NCBI GenBank assembly: GCA_015501605.1
Contig: JADNRZ010000001.1
Coordinates: 1-64,000, forward strand
Direction of reading: 5' to 3'
Source of the DNA: Panaeolus papilionaceus
Taxonomy: Eukaryota > Basidiomycota > Agaricomycetes > Agaricales
DNA length: 64,000 nt
Positions 23,072 to 35,130 of the stretch are shown here, piece by piece; position 1 is the first letter of the stretch; every line of letters begins with the position of its first letter. Below the pieces are notes generated by a model. The model was not told the DNA's origin. It saw only the letters and a list, made by a program, of their open reading frames with translations, and made no database searches. Position numbers and translations under genes: made by a program.

Positions 23072-23269
23072 TTGATTTATACATAATGTATGGAGGACTG
23101 ACTAGAACTAACATCGCAACTCAATGGAGTGAAGTTGTCGACAACTCTCAGTCGCATATTATTAGCAACCATATTTGAGAGCGAATCCACCTAGAACTTC
23201 AATCAACACGAGGATGCAAAGCCCAATTGGGATGATACTACTCGCTACCGATGCAACATTGGACCCGTC

Positions 23270-25165
23270 CGCGAGCGAGGTGATCACAGGTGCAGCCAAA
23301 CCGATAGTCTCCGTTCAAGCAGACCAGTAGGTCTAGATCAGGGGTGTCAAGATTTGGGAGGGGTGTGTCAACGACACCGTCTATGGCCGAAAGCGAAGCC
23401 GAATTGTTATATCCAACGAGTGCGAGAGCAATGCTGCTCGCTCTGTAGTATTAAATGATGCTCTCTGGCCTCGGAAGTGAGTTTTTTGAGTCCATGTACG
23501 GAGAAACATCAATGCGAGAGGATGTATCTGATGCAGAGCTGGGTTTCAGGTAGGATGAGCAGTTTGCTGAGAGATCGTCGACGAGGGATAGTACAGTGCT
23601 GTTGTCGGAGACGAGTTGAAAGCTTGATGCTGCACCTCCTGGGTCGTTGGCGGTAAACGTCGCCACCATCATTGGACCTCCAGGCCGCGTCGAGTTTGAG
23701 GGACTGCCATACTAACCAGAAAGGTCAATATAATCCCGAGACAAGTAAAAAGAAAGATGAATTCGAAACTTACCTCGCCGTTAGCATTCAGATAGGCCAG
23801 ACTCGCTCCCGTCCCGAGCGCCACTGGCCAGGCAAGAGGTCAAAAGAAAAAGGGAAACCCTCGACCTGCAGTCCCTCGGCCGCTAATCCCCGGGTAACCG
23901 CTACCATACGTCCTAGTTATTCAATGTTTTTAGCAAATTAATTGTGCACAGTTGGCTAAAGAAGCATACCTTGTTCCGTATATATCCATTCTGTGTGCAC
24001 CGCGAGCTGTTCGCCCTGCAAACATCTGACCACTTGATATGACAGCCGCTGGTGGCAAGGGAGCTGTATCACTTGTATATGTAATCGTCCTTGACGGTCC
24101 AGTACCAGCTAAGGTAGACGACTTTCATTTTCGAATAAGATCACGTGCGCAAAGTGACACGTCCCAAAATGGGAGGCTTTGAGCAATTAACGATAAGTCG
24201 CGTATTTTGAGCCATTTCAGGCAGACCTTGACCGCGTATGGACCTATTTCGGATACATATGATCAAATAACACGCACAGAAAAAATAAAATTCGCGGAAA
24301 ACTGAATTCTGGCAATGGAGATGATAAAATGGTGCTTGCTAACATCCTGGATGTGAGGACAAGGCAGTATGCCGCTATCCAGCATATCTGTCTCTAATTC
24401 CACTTCATATCTCTCAAGGACATGAAAAATAAAATTTCTGACCCTTTGTCAGGCAAATCTACACTCATGCAAGTGGATAAAGCTTATGCCCTTTGTACCA
24501 TGATTTTCCTTATCTGAAGCTTGTGCACCCTTGCGAGGGATGACCACAATGACACATCTAACCATCAATAGCACATCTCAACTAGAAAATATGTGTCTTT
24601 TGACATTAAACATGACCATATGTAGCACTTGCACAGTAAATATGGTGATCAAAGAGGAGGGGTCTAACAAAAATTCAAATATGCTAAGGCACCATAGAAT
24701 CATGATAAATACGCCCAATATTTGGTACTTAGGTGTATGTACGACACCTCTATCGGAAACAGGTCCACCCAATGTGTCCACCATTCGTGTACAATGTAAA
24801 AATGCATTTCGACACAATTCTGCAGTACCCCTAATTGATTCCTTCCTAGTTCGAATGTGACCATCACATCACCTGATCTTATTCGAAAATGAAAGTCGTC
24901 TACCTTATGACAGTACCAGACCTCCCTGCGGGTGCTAGTCCAGAAATACGACCTCCCCCTCCTCCAGCGCTACCACTCCCACCACCACCTCCCTTCCTTC
25001 TGTATAATGACAACTGGTGTCCTGTCGCCGAAATAGATCTTCGTCGTCTAACTTTGCGAGTGAATTGTTCTTCGTGCGTCCTCTACAGCTTGAGAGGATA
25101 AGTGAGGAGGTGTGGAAAGAAAGTTGCGAGTCAATTGAAAAGGTGGCATAGCTGAAAGAAGACAC
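23270..25165 (-). pseudogene. Broken paralogue of the orphan membrane-protein family
   Basis: Minus-strand segments parallel the gene at 17.1-18.2 kb: an N-terminal Arg/Gly-rich stretch (about 25020-24950), VISSGQMF, GSGYPGISGRGTAGRGFPFF with FWPLAWPVALG, VSDNSTVLSL, then YYRASSIALALVGYNNSA. Defects are clear. The Gln codon before YYRASS is a TAA stop (about 23450), the CLN-TIG region is shifted in frame near 23300, and an 802-bp element sits in the N-terminal region (24109-24910). The C-terminal membrane helix seen in the intact paralogue is not found. Confidence 0.8.
24109..24910. mobile_element. 802-bp TIR element with 9-bp target duplication (MULE-like MITE)
   Basis: Perfect 34-bp inverted repeats, starting TAAGGTAGACGACTTTCATT, lie at 24110-24143 and 24874-24907. 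Direct CAGTACCAG repeats flank the element at 24100-24108 and 24911-24919. A 9-bp duplication and long TIRs suggest the Mutator-like group. The interior has no transposase frame. It interrupts the decayed paralogue above, and removing it rejoins the family reading. Confidence 0.82.
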
Positions 25166-26552
25166 AAGAAGTTCGTCACATAAGCGTCAATTTTAAACGC
25201 TCTGTCGACATACCAACCAGCCTCGCTTCGTAAATTAAATTCATAAATACTTACCATTGCATTGCCCCTTCACTCACTATGTACGTACTAAAAAACGGCA
25301 GTAACATACGTCCAAACTATGAGTAACTCCGGCAGTCAGGCTGTCCTGTAGCACTGTAGCAGTAACCTTCTCTGCATCATAACCAAAGTTATAGCACTGC
25401 ACGCGTCGGAATGGGAAGGGAGAACGATACTGTCGTGAACCTTGACTTAGGACTGTGGTTTTTCGTGTCAATGCTTTGACATGAGCGTGAGTAGGAGGCT
25501 AAGTAACGGGTAAAAGTAAAAGAACCACTAGAACAATCCCTAAACAGGCTCACGCGTGTCGTGTTTCTGGCCATGCGTAATCCGTGATCGATCGATCCGC
25601 TCCCTATTGCCAGACATTCCTGCGTTGCACAACACCGTATGTATGCCCCAGTAGCACCTTCTTGTATATCTGCCGTTTAACTGTTAGAAATACCCTCGCT
25701 CATAACATTGTGTAAAGCTATAACGGTATTAACACATTCGCTTCCTGCTGGTGACCTCATAAATAACAAGAGACGAAGGGAGTGTTAGCGCGCTCAGAGC
25801 GCATACGCTCAGCTGTTTGTACATTCCATTCCAAACGCACAGCACTCAGGGGGGTGAGAGCTGCTGATTGAGTCTTCGTGTGATACTTAGATGGGGGCAC
25901 CGGCCCTATCTCCCGTAAGTCCAATGTTCAACTCGAACCTGACTGTGTTTCAACTGTGCCGGTCAGCGGAACTCTCTAAAACAACTGACGTTTGGGTTGC
26001 ACTCGAATATATTCAATTTAGGACGTTTATTCACCGTAGTACTGCGATCACCGGCGTGACGATGGTGTGATTGATGGAAGGGGGAAGAAATGCAGGTGTG
26101 CTTATCATTGACTTGTCAACTGCACTCATAGGTGAACAATTATGACATGAAGTCTTGAGGGATGAAGAGCAAACAAAAAATCCCAGCACCTAATTTAATC
26201 ATGCATCGTAGTTCCTTACGTTATCTGCTGATATCGGGGAACCTGGTAGATAGCTGAAAATTTGAGGGGACAGAGCGCTCCGAGAAGATCGCAGAAAACG
26301 TTTCTAAGATCATGACAGACATAATACATATGCTAGCTAAATGTAGCATAAGACCTTGAGTAACCCATGTTCCAAAATCGTAAGCTAATAAATAGAGAAA
26401 GAGGTCGTAGCTCATTTACAAATACCCAAAATGCAATAAAATAGCGAAAAGTTACAGGGGATGTGTGCAGGTATGCGCCGGGAGGACTCTTGGTTGTCTC
26501 TGTATTTGAACACCCTTGAAGTTATATCGGCATAGTGGTATGTTGGGATCTA
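25166..26552. other. Intergenic, no gene recognised
   Basis: Only short open frames without motifs occur. The right-hand part precedes the 3' end of the DUF6533 gene. Confidence 0.4.
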
Positions 26553-28318
26553 TCAAACCGCTGTCGGTGCGTCAGAGATCCTTTCCTTAGGGTTTGACGC
26601 GTTCCAAAAATCAAGGGCAATGCCCGCTTTGTCAGTCGTCTGTAGTCCTGATGATCCTGCTTCAGATATTGGATCATCCACCCTCTCCTTAAAGCGCTGT
26701 ACCTTGCTTCTTGTTGGGTCCCATTCTCTGGAGGTGTCTTCGCCAATGAGGTCTTCGCCAAGGTTGCCGAGGGTACGCGTCATAAAAGAGTCGTCACGTC
26801 GTCGTGCTTGGAATCCAGAGCTATAACTGCTCAGCCCAGTGTCCTCTCGCGCCGAGGGATCAGAAGATCGGAGGTTGAGAACCAAGCGGGACACCATCAC
26901 CGAGGTGATAAGCTGACTAAATGTTGCGCCGACTGCTTTGAGGTCCGTTGGCGAGAGCTAACCAGAACAAAAGGAAGGGTTCATCAGAAGGTGAGGTCAT
27001 GCTTCGTTGAAGAACCATGCCAAGCACTCACGAAAAAAATCAGTGTGTTCATGAGATTTGCCAAGAAAATGATTGCAAAGTACAAGGCACCGTCGCGCAA
27101 GAAGATGTGAACAGTCCTGAAGGATAGGCTGAGTCACATACAAAGTTGAAGGAAAAAAAGACTTACGGTGTTACTCCCGAGTCCTTAACATACATCCGAG
27201 TTCGCCAGAGCGTCAGGCCAAAGATGATGGAATCCAATATGAGAGGAGATACCCATAAGGAGGCTAGATACGGGATCAAGGTCAGGAAAGCCTTCCACTG
27301 CTACGGAAGGACAAGTCTTACGGAAGAGGGGACTTTCCCCCGTAAAAATACAACCTATGTGGACGCGTTAGCTGAACATTGTAATGATGATAGAAAACTG
27401 GCGTGGTACTCACCAACTAAGAAGTCTGGCAGGGGAACAGCTAAAGACGAGATTGAGCAGAGTTTATGGCGAGAGGAGCGATTACTTACCAAAGCCTGTT
27501 CCAAGACCAATGGAAGAGATAACTATCTGCGCTATCCACAGCACCACCAAGCAGCTAAGAACTATCCACGACCGTCCATACAGGGCATATATCCGCAGAA
27601 TCATCACCACTTCAAGGAGACGAGTAAGCGGGTACTGTTGGATGAAACAGGTATTGGCAGCAACAACACGTACTCTCACAAACTACGGTTATGGTCAGTA
27701 TTTGAACAACTGCATAGAGAAACAGAAACGAACCAGCTATCATCGCAACAGTAGATGCCCCCTCAAAAGCCACGAATCTATCACATCTGTTGACGTACCA
27801 TTTGGGTTGGCTTCAGCGAATTCTGATACCCCAGATCGACAGAACCTACGCTGATTTTGTCCAGATGGGATCATGGAAGGCTATCCAAAACTAATAAACT
27901 TCATTTCGCTAGTCGAGAATGGCGAAATGCCTACCTTGGATAATGATGATAAATTGAAGAGGTGTGACGTAGCGGTTCAAAAGGAACAGCACTGTCGCTC
28001 CTGAAAACCGTTGCTTCCATACGCGTTCAACCTGTGCGCAGAGTAAAGATCAGCACATGCCCGATGAAAATGAGAGTCTTTTGCACCTCCTCAGAAAAGG
28101 TCAATGCTGTTGACATTTAGCACAAAGAAACTTTACGCGAATCAAGCACATACCATGATCATAGACCAGCATAACAAATGCCGCTAGCTGAAAGTATTTG
28201 CCGGCATAGCTGTAGAGAGGTCAAAATGCGCTTTCCTGACAATCAACCAGCTAAAAAGCACATACAGATGCTGGACTGCACTGGCGAGGGCATTCGCGTC
28301 CGGTGGGGGTGCAGACAT
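26553..28318 (-). CDS. DUF6533-type multi-pass membrane protein
   Basis: Start ATG 28318 (MSAPPPDANALASAV) is followed by many short exons. Joined, they read YAGKYFQLAAFVMLVYDH-ALTFSEE-VERVWKQRFSGATVLFLLNRY, the DUF6533 signature, then CDRFVAFEGASTVAMIA and VVMILRIYALYGRSWIVLSC. Further helices are LVVLWIAQIVISSIGLGTG, WKAFLTLIPYLASLLMGISP, IFGLTLWRTRMYVKDSG, and FLRDGALYFAIIFLANLMN. The last exon has FSQLITSVMVSRLVLNLRS and a long polar tail ending at 26553. The arrangement gives about seven helices. This family is hugely expanded in agaricomycetes and sits in membranes; its function is unknown. All splice joins checked keep the frame, so the gene looks intact. Confidence 0.83.
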
Positions 28319-31223
28319 CAAAAACGGACGAGAACCTTCTACTTCCCCCGCTCATATATGTATCTTAGGAAAGAAAGCACAAGCCAGTCAACATTCGTCT
28401 CGGCGTGCATGGTCACGATGCATCTTTGATTTCATTGGGACTGCCGAATTAATCCCCTTACGGACGACCCTGATATTACAAACCGTCCTCATTGGAGAAA
28501 AGTGGCGCAACCGGGCCAGAAATGATAATGGCACAAATGGCAGAGGGCGTGCAGCATGCCCAAAGGAAAGTGATATGCGGAATATCGGAGGGAGCAGAGC
28601 CTCATAAGTTTGATCGTAAGTTGAACGAGCTCAACTAAGCACGCCCCCTTCCTAAGGAGGCATGCAGTCCTGGAAAGTGCAATCATATTCCTTACATACC
28701 AATGCATGAGAGAGTGGAGCAACACAAGACTGATAAGTATCCTTGACCATGCGGATACCCACTGGAGCAGTAGCGTTTGAGAACGTACCAACTCCGAACC
28801 CATAAAACAGACGCGCACTCCGAAGACATTCAAAGAGATATAACCTGAGTGATAATTGGAGCGATATTGAACAAGAACGTTACGTGCCCTTCCTGGCCCA
28901 GATCAGACATCGAAGAGGTTTTGCGCCCGAAAACCCGGCAGGAAGTGCTGAGGCGCTAGATGAATAATCCAAACCGTCACGACCACCTCAAGGCTCGGTA
29001 TTCCCGCGAGTGTTTCGTTGTGGCATGAAATCACAGGGGCGCCTCGAAGTGTGTTCCAGGACCTCGAGAAATGAATTGCCGGTTGAGTTCAAACCGGTTC
29101 TTCTCACCTGTAGAGTACAGTCTAAGACCAATCTTAGAAAATACCATCCATTTTCACAGATTTAAGTAGGTGAGTGCTCTGAGGACTTGAATGGTGATTG
29201 ATGACTGGTGACCTATCCAGTAATTCAGTACGTCAATTAGGTGTCATCTGCATAACATACATCTACACAAGACAGGGGATGGCACCCAAATTATGACTGC
29301 AATGCAGCCAGCATATACATCATCGGCATTCATGAGGGAGTTTGATCAAGTCCCTGTCCTGAGTTACAGGGAAACGATCGACTCACGATAAATCCTTCCA
29401 GTTGCTTTAGGACAATCACCACAAAGACACAACGGAATGTCTTACTTTTCTACACTTAGAGTAGAAGAAAGACGGAGGTATACATACTTGCTAGGCCATA
29501 TATCCATTCTCGACGACCAGGGATATCTGCGTTAGTTTAGAGCGCTACTATGGGCATAGATCTATGACTGCAGTAGGACACGGCCATTGGATGACGATGC
29601 TTACACCTGACAGAGACCGATACATTGACCGAATCCCTTCACTCACCTTTATTCCAGATGCTTATATGAGCTCTTGGATTGCCCGATGAATTCAGAATGG
29701 GAACTGCACGAAGCGGTAGGTTTCCAAGTGTCGCGGTACATCAAGAAATTTGAAGTAACGGTTTCAGCTCCAATTTCAAAGACGACACTCTGGACTCTTC
29801 AAGCTTTAATTTCTGCTGAGTGAGCCAGTGCAGACGTGCAGACGTTGTAGAACAAAGTTGAAAGTTGAAGCCGATGATCCAGACATGGCTCCTGGCCCCC
29901 TATCAGTGTATTTCCATCTCCGACCAAATTTATTGATGCGGAGATTGCCACAGCCACCTCCCACAACAGGGAACCATGACCCAAAATATCCAACTCTAGC
30001 TGCATCCATAGTAGTTTCCTGCGTGCTTTATACTACAAATGGAAGCTCATGGCGGTATAAGAACCGATAAATCTGCATGAGCCATGGCACTACATTTTCT
30101 GTCTCCATGGTCTTAACGGATTTTGTGTTTGTTTAACTAGCCCACTGATAGGATTCATTATCCCGACGCGTTCCTGTGTCGGCCAGAAAGATAAAGGGGT
30201 CGCATGCTTAAAGCTCGTTAGGTCAGGGTAAAATTTACTTGTTTTCTCCGTCACCATTAACAGTCGTCGCATGAAGCGCTCACTCTACAGCTAATGGTAC
30301 GTCGCCGCTTAATCACTCTGTCGACTGCTGCCAATACTTTGGATTCATTTGTAGCGTAATACACAGCGTAAAATGATCCTTCGTGAATGCAGGGCCGTCA
30401 ACATTTCTACAACCAAGCGTCGACCCGCGATTCCGACAATTTTATGCACCCCTGATACACCAGATACGTTCGTACTGGTCGGACGCGTTTATATCACATA
30501 CTGATGCGTCTTCTGCTTCTAGTCGAGAGATATTGAAAGTCGGTGAGATAAATCGCCCAATCTTCCTTGTCAATCAATCATCTTTGACTACTGACGAAGG
30601 TTCCACATCTAAGCAGAGATATTCTTTGTAATAGCGTAGCCTCAATGATATGAAATAGCATAATATTTATTTGCTTGCTACTGATTGTTATTGGGCGAGA
30701 GGCCCCCACCCTTCGAGGGGCTGGGGGCTCTCCTGACTCGTCAAGTTACCTCCTTGATGGGAGCCCGGGACGACCGCCGGCGGGCGGGTGGGCTCAACCT
30801 GTGCAAGTTAGTCTTCTTGACCAGTCAAAATGTATATATTTACTACTTGCACCACTTGAATTCGTTTCCGGGTGCGGTGGGTGGGTTTTTTGTTGTTCTG
30901 GCTACGGAGCAGCGAGCGCCAGCCCTTGAGATGAGCGAGATGGTGGTGGCACGGATGAGAGTTAATCACGTGCCACCTTCTCGCGTAGTCGAAGACCTTA
31001 ATCTCTCTCTCGCCTTCGCCTCCAAGCGAGATTGACCACCTACATTCTCTAATCACAGGTCAGAAAGCCTTGAGGTCGGCCATCGGGCTCGATAATGACG
31101 CCGGTGCTGCCTCTTGGAGCTTTACATTTCTGAAATAGTGAATACCACCTAGGTCAGCGTATGGTGCCGTGAACCAAAGGGCAAGGCACAAAGTGATGTC
31201 GAATCCATTTTGTATGTCACCGT

Positions 31224-31730
31224 TTGTGTACCATATTGACAACCGCTCAGAACACGTACTTGTCTAGCGAATCAGATTCTGAAGATGAAACCGATCATGC
31301 AGAGGCCCAAGGTTTTGCAATTCCCCTTTCAACGGCTGGGCCAACGACCAAAGGATGTAAAACTTCTGTATACGTGCCATGGTCACACTTCGAAGATTCT
31401 TCAATTCTGGATCCTAATCCGTATGAGCTTGAGGCTGCACCTGAAGCAGTCCACCGGTATCTCTCACCCTCAGATTCCCCCCTTTCTCTCACGTTGAACG
31501 ACATTAATTTTCACCCCCGAGACGAGCAGAGCCAGCTTGTCTCGGACCTTGCACCTCCTATAATGACGCAAGAGGAATTATTGGAGGCTTTCGGCAACTT
31601 GACGGAGGAGGAACTCGGTTTGAACGAGGCAACTGACCAGCCTTCCGACGGAACTGCTGACATTCCTGGTGAGGATGAAGGCAGTATGAATGACAGCGAC
31701 TCGGAAGGCGACCAGCGGTGGCGGACCTGA
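31224..31730 (+). other. Open acidic frame without ATG start
   Basis: A 168-codon frame beginning at a TTG and ending TGA reads SSESDSEDETDHAEAQGFA, later QEELLEAFGNLTEEELGLNE and GEDEGSMNDSDSEGD. The acidic bias looks like coding sequence, but no ATG precedes the acidic part; a CCGCTCAG acceptor at about 31240 could make it a terminal exon. It may be a remnant of a mobile-element or nuclear-protein gene. Function unknown. Confidence 0.25.
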
Positions 31731-32448
31731 TGTGTCCTGACGAATCCGACATCGATGTTTGATAATCTGGTTCTTTTCTGTTATCTTTCATAGACGACGG
31801 CCGATAAATCAAGGCTGATTCTAGCAGGATTCTCATGTTGTCCTTTTGGTCAATTTAGACCTCGAATCTTCGAATCCATACCTTTCATAGTCCCTTTCCC
31901 TTTGTTTTAATTATTTCTTGCTGCTCGATATTTATGACCTTTCCTGCCCTGTGAGAACCTTGCAACTACGTATTTCGTTTGATCAGATGCATTTGAAATT
32001 ATATTTCAGTGCGGAGATAAATGTGATTCATAATCATACGCAGTTTTTGTCTACCTCGTCACGTCGAAGTGCCGATCGTGGTTACTCAAATAGACGCTCC
32101 TATGCAGTCATTGCCAGGCCTTATCATCGACGTCAGTGTAGAGGGAACTTTGTAATACTAGTGATGAAACGCATCTGGGGTAGTATTTTTTCTTTCTCGA
32201 TGCATTCCATTACAGTCGAGGAAGAGAAATTGAAAGATATCATACATGTCACAGCCGGTCTAGCCTCCTATCTCTCAACCAAACATCTCATAACCTGTCT
32301 AGCCTTTGTGCTGTGTCCTGAAGTAGGACCAACTCCAACGATACCACGAATCCACTTCTCTACGAATTTGCTGCTTCATCCGTCAAACACCTCCCTCCAA
32401 GCATCCCCTTCAATCCGTGATGGCCCTCTTCTTCGGCTTGAAACCACC

Positions 32449-32607
32449 TTAGGTACTTCTAGACTTGCGCCCCAGCTTTGCGATCCTCTTCCGGAAATCG
32501 TCTCTAGGAGTCCATGACCCGTCGCGGCCAGTAATAGCTTTGGAACTCGATGCTCCAGTAGGAGCTGGGATCATGATTTTCTTCACAGTGACTTTGGCTC
32601 GTTTAAC
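32449..32607 (-). CDS. Possible small basic protein
   Basis: From the internal ATG at 32607 the frame reads MVKRAKVTVKKIMIPAP and ends GRKSRST with TAA at 32449, 52 residues. It is rich in Lys and Arg with no recognisable domain. It could be a terminal exon or a chance frame. Confidence 0.2.
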   Translation of the reverse strand, partial: VKRAKVTVKKIMIPAPTGASSSKAITGRDGSWTPRDDFRKRIAKLGRKSRST

Positions 32608-34204
32608 CATAGTGGTAGAGTATAGTGAGAGGTAGAGCAATCAGACGAATTCAACGAGTGCGGACGAGGATTGTAGTGGGTTTAATTAATGCAGCGAAGA
32701 TAAGGCTCTTTATATATACAAATCTACGTGCCAAATACTAAACATTCGCAACGTTGTATTTTGCCCCGCATTGCGGTCATTTTACAGGAGAACGGAATTC
32801 AAAAAAGAACATTTCCACAGACTGCTCAACAATCCGTCAATGGTCAACAACGGGGATGCACATGGGCGCTCACCTTTTGCCTTGCGCCCTTTAATGAATC
32901 AATGGGCGTCTGAACTGATCCTGACGTATTTGGCATGTGTTGTAAAAGCCTATAAGCACCTTTCCAGATTTTCAAGTTTCGTCGCCACCGATTCGGGTGG
33001 TGTACATATACAATAATTAATTGTCTATTTATATGTTCAAAGACGATTATACACAATAGTGAATTGACCTTTGAGTAAATAAGCGCTTTGGGTGGTCCCA
33101 CCCCCACATGGAAACCCTAATCTCAAAGGGATGGACGCTACGAGATCGAGGCTCCAAAAAATATTCCTTTTCGGGATCAGTTTTCATGGCTCCGTTCAGT
33201 TTGGACCTGCTTTGTCGCAACGTGGAGGTATGAAAACACAGGGCTTGTAACGACGCTGATGAGCGTGCTATGGTGGGACGTTGCATGGAAACAAAACAAA
33301 AACGAAATGAAATGGTAATGGTGAATCGGAGTGTGAGGGTGATGTGCGTGATGTGCGTGCGCTCGGTTGCAAGTACGTGGGGTCCGGAGAGCTGAGGATG
33401 AAAGAGGGTGACTGAGGCGTTGGAGAGAGGCTCAAGTCGGCAACGGCGACGCTGAGGGACAAAACGAGGCTTTATACAAACGCTGGAACTGACAGAAGAC
33501 GAAAACCGACGGCGGCGGCGGCAGGTAACGAAAGCCAACGACGGTGGCTACGTAGAACGACTGGGAGACAAGGAAAAACCAAGAAAACGAACCAGATACG
33601 ACTGGCGGCGCTGAGGGACTGAGAGACAACGAAATAAGAGTGGAAACGAACGAGACCACGGCTGGCATGACTGCTAAGACGAAATGAAACAGAAACGAAG
33701 CTCAGATACGAAATCTGGGGAGGTAAGAATGATCCTATTCACTTGGTAAGCTAGTAGACAAAGGATATAGTAACTACCAGAGAGTGTATCTACAACATGA
33801 GAAAGAGAATGAAAAATGATGGATGTTGACATGCGAAACAAAGAAACAAAAGATGGAACAGGGATTTTTTTGAATAAATCAAGGAAAAGAAGTCGTATGA
33901 AAATTTAAAGTATGGTAGGTAGTGCGGGCATGATAGCGCGATCCTGATGCCGTGGCGTAGGCGCGTGAGCGGTGAGTCGCTGAAATAGTCCAAAATCGGG
34001 AAAACGGAGGTAGATAGGCGCGCGGCTCATCAACGCCTCCCCGAATAAGGAATTGCCGCTCATTGCACCTCCATACGTTGGGTCCATAATCACCAATCCA
34101 AAAGAAAAGACCTGGCTTTCGAATTCCTATAAATTGGACCAATCCTTATGGGCGCACATAGTATCTCTTCCCTCTACTCGAAGCTTATCTCAGGATCTTT
34201 TTCG

Positions 34205-34822
34205 ATGCCTCCCTACACACATCAAAGGTCCTATTCCTCGAACCAGCCGTCAAACAACCAGGCTGCCCAGTGGAACGTACCCAATCAAGGTGTCAATGTC
34301 TTCATCAGGCATCCGAGTCAACGATCGGTTTGTGTCAAGCCATATATCCAGGCCTCCAAGCCAAGCAGTGCGCGTCAGATTGCGCCATGGGAACATAATG
34401 GACCTCTAGACCCATGCATTCTGAAACCGATGCCAGCTCATCAGTGGCAGAAAGCACCGCCCAAGCAAACCCGATATTCTTCCACGAATGCACCTCCCCC
34501 ATCCACTGGAAACTTGAACCCGTATATTATTGCCCAGAAAGAGGAAGAAAGGCAACAAAGGGAGAGAGAGGCTGCGTGGTTGCGAGTAAATGAACAGGCA
34601 CGTCTGATGAACGTCGATGCTCCTCTTCCACCGAGACGTCCTTTGTCTGAGACGGTAGCTTCTTGGAAAAGGAAGAAGGAGCTCAAGGACCCAGAGGCCA
34701 ACGCCAAAGCCGCTCAGGCTTCGGCAAGCAATCGTCCTGCACGTAATGAACCCAAACCACAAGCAGTCTCTGATCCTCGTTTGAAGAACCACGTTTTCTT
34801 TAAGGACGTGCTGAACTTTTGA
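34205..34822 (+). CDS. Hypothetical protein, 205 aa, with charged helical segment
   Basis: The single-exon frame starts from ATG 34205 (MPPYTHQRSYSSNQ); an upstream in-frame ATG at 34148 is less likely. A TATAAAT box lies at about 34130. The N-terminal half is Pro/Gln/Ser rich. The middle has a highly charged stretch (AQKEEERQQREREAAWLRVN) likely to form a helix or coiled coil, followed by a proline motif APLPPRRPLSETVASW. The C-terminus is NHVFFKDVLNF. No signal peptide or membrane segment is present. I do not recognise the family; the sustained codon bias supports a real gene. Confidence 0.55.
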   Translation: MPPYTHQRSYSSNQPSNNQAAQWNVPNQGVNVFIRHPSQRSVCVKPYIQASKPSSARQIAPWEHNGPLDPCILKPMPAHQWQKAPPKQTRYSSTNAPPPSTGNLNPYIIAQKEEERQQREREAAWLRVNEQARLMNVDAPLPPRRPLSETVASWKRKKELKDPEANAKAAQASASNRPARNEPKPQAVSDPRLKNHVFFKDVLNF

Positions 34823-35130
34823 GCTGGGGCCGAGGTATTGTTTGGGGTTTTTTTTTTCATTCTCCTGCATGTTATCATACTATGCAAATTATGATTTATG
34901 ATTATATGCTGAAAACTGGTTTAGCCCGTTCAAAAGATCAATGTCAAGATTTTAAATGAAAAACTGATACGACACCCTCCACATCCAGTTCAGTCAGTAG
35001 TATTCATATATAAGCTTGTTTTCGTCATGGGAGGCAGGATAAGCCCATGTAGAATGAGCGCTGAAGCTAAAAAGGTGCATAAATTAGTAGGTATACACCC
35101 ATGTGGTTGCAGGTGCCAAATGAGAACGTA

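Larger units (their letters stand above)
28319..34204. other. Gene-poor 5.9-kb stretch
   Basis: No gene could be supported. Minus-strand frames at 28489-28833 look like remnants (an alternative frame reads GFGVGTFSNATAPVGIRMV) but match nothing I know. A GC-rich patch with local inverted repeats lies at 30700-30800. Long A/C- or G-rich stretches of simple composition occupy 33260-33700. Two weak frames are listed separately. Confidence 0.4.

Noticed and set aside
30700..30800. GC-rich patch resembling structured RNA
   Set aside because: Local inverted repeats only; no tRNA, rRNA or known ncRNA signature.
31918..32517. 199-codon plus-strand frame
   Set aside because: Amino-acid composition is unlike real proteins and nothing is recognisable; opposite strand holds an equally weak frame.
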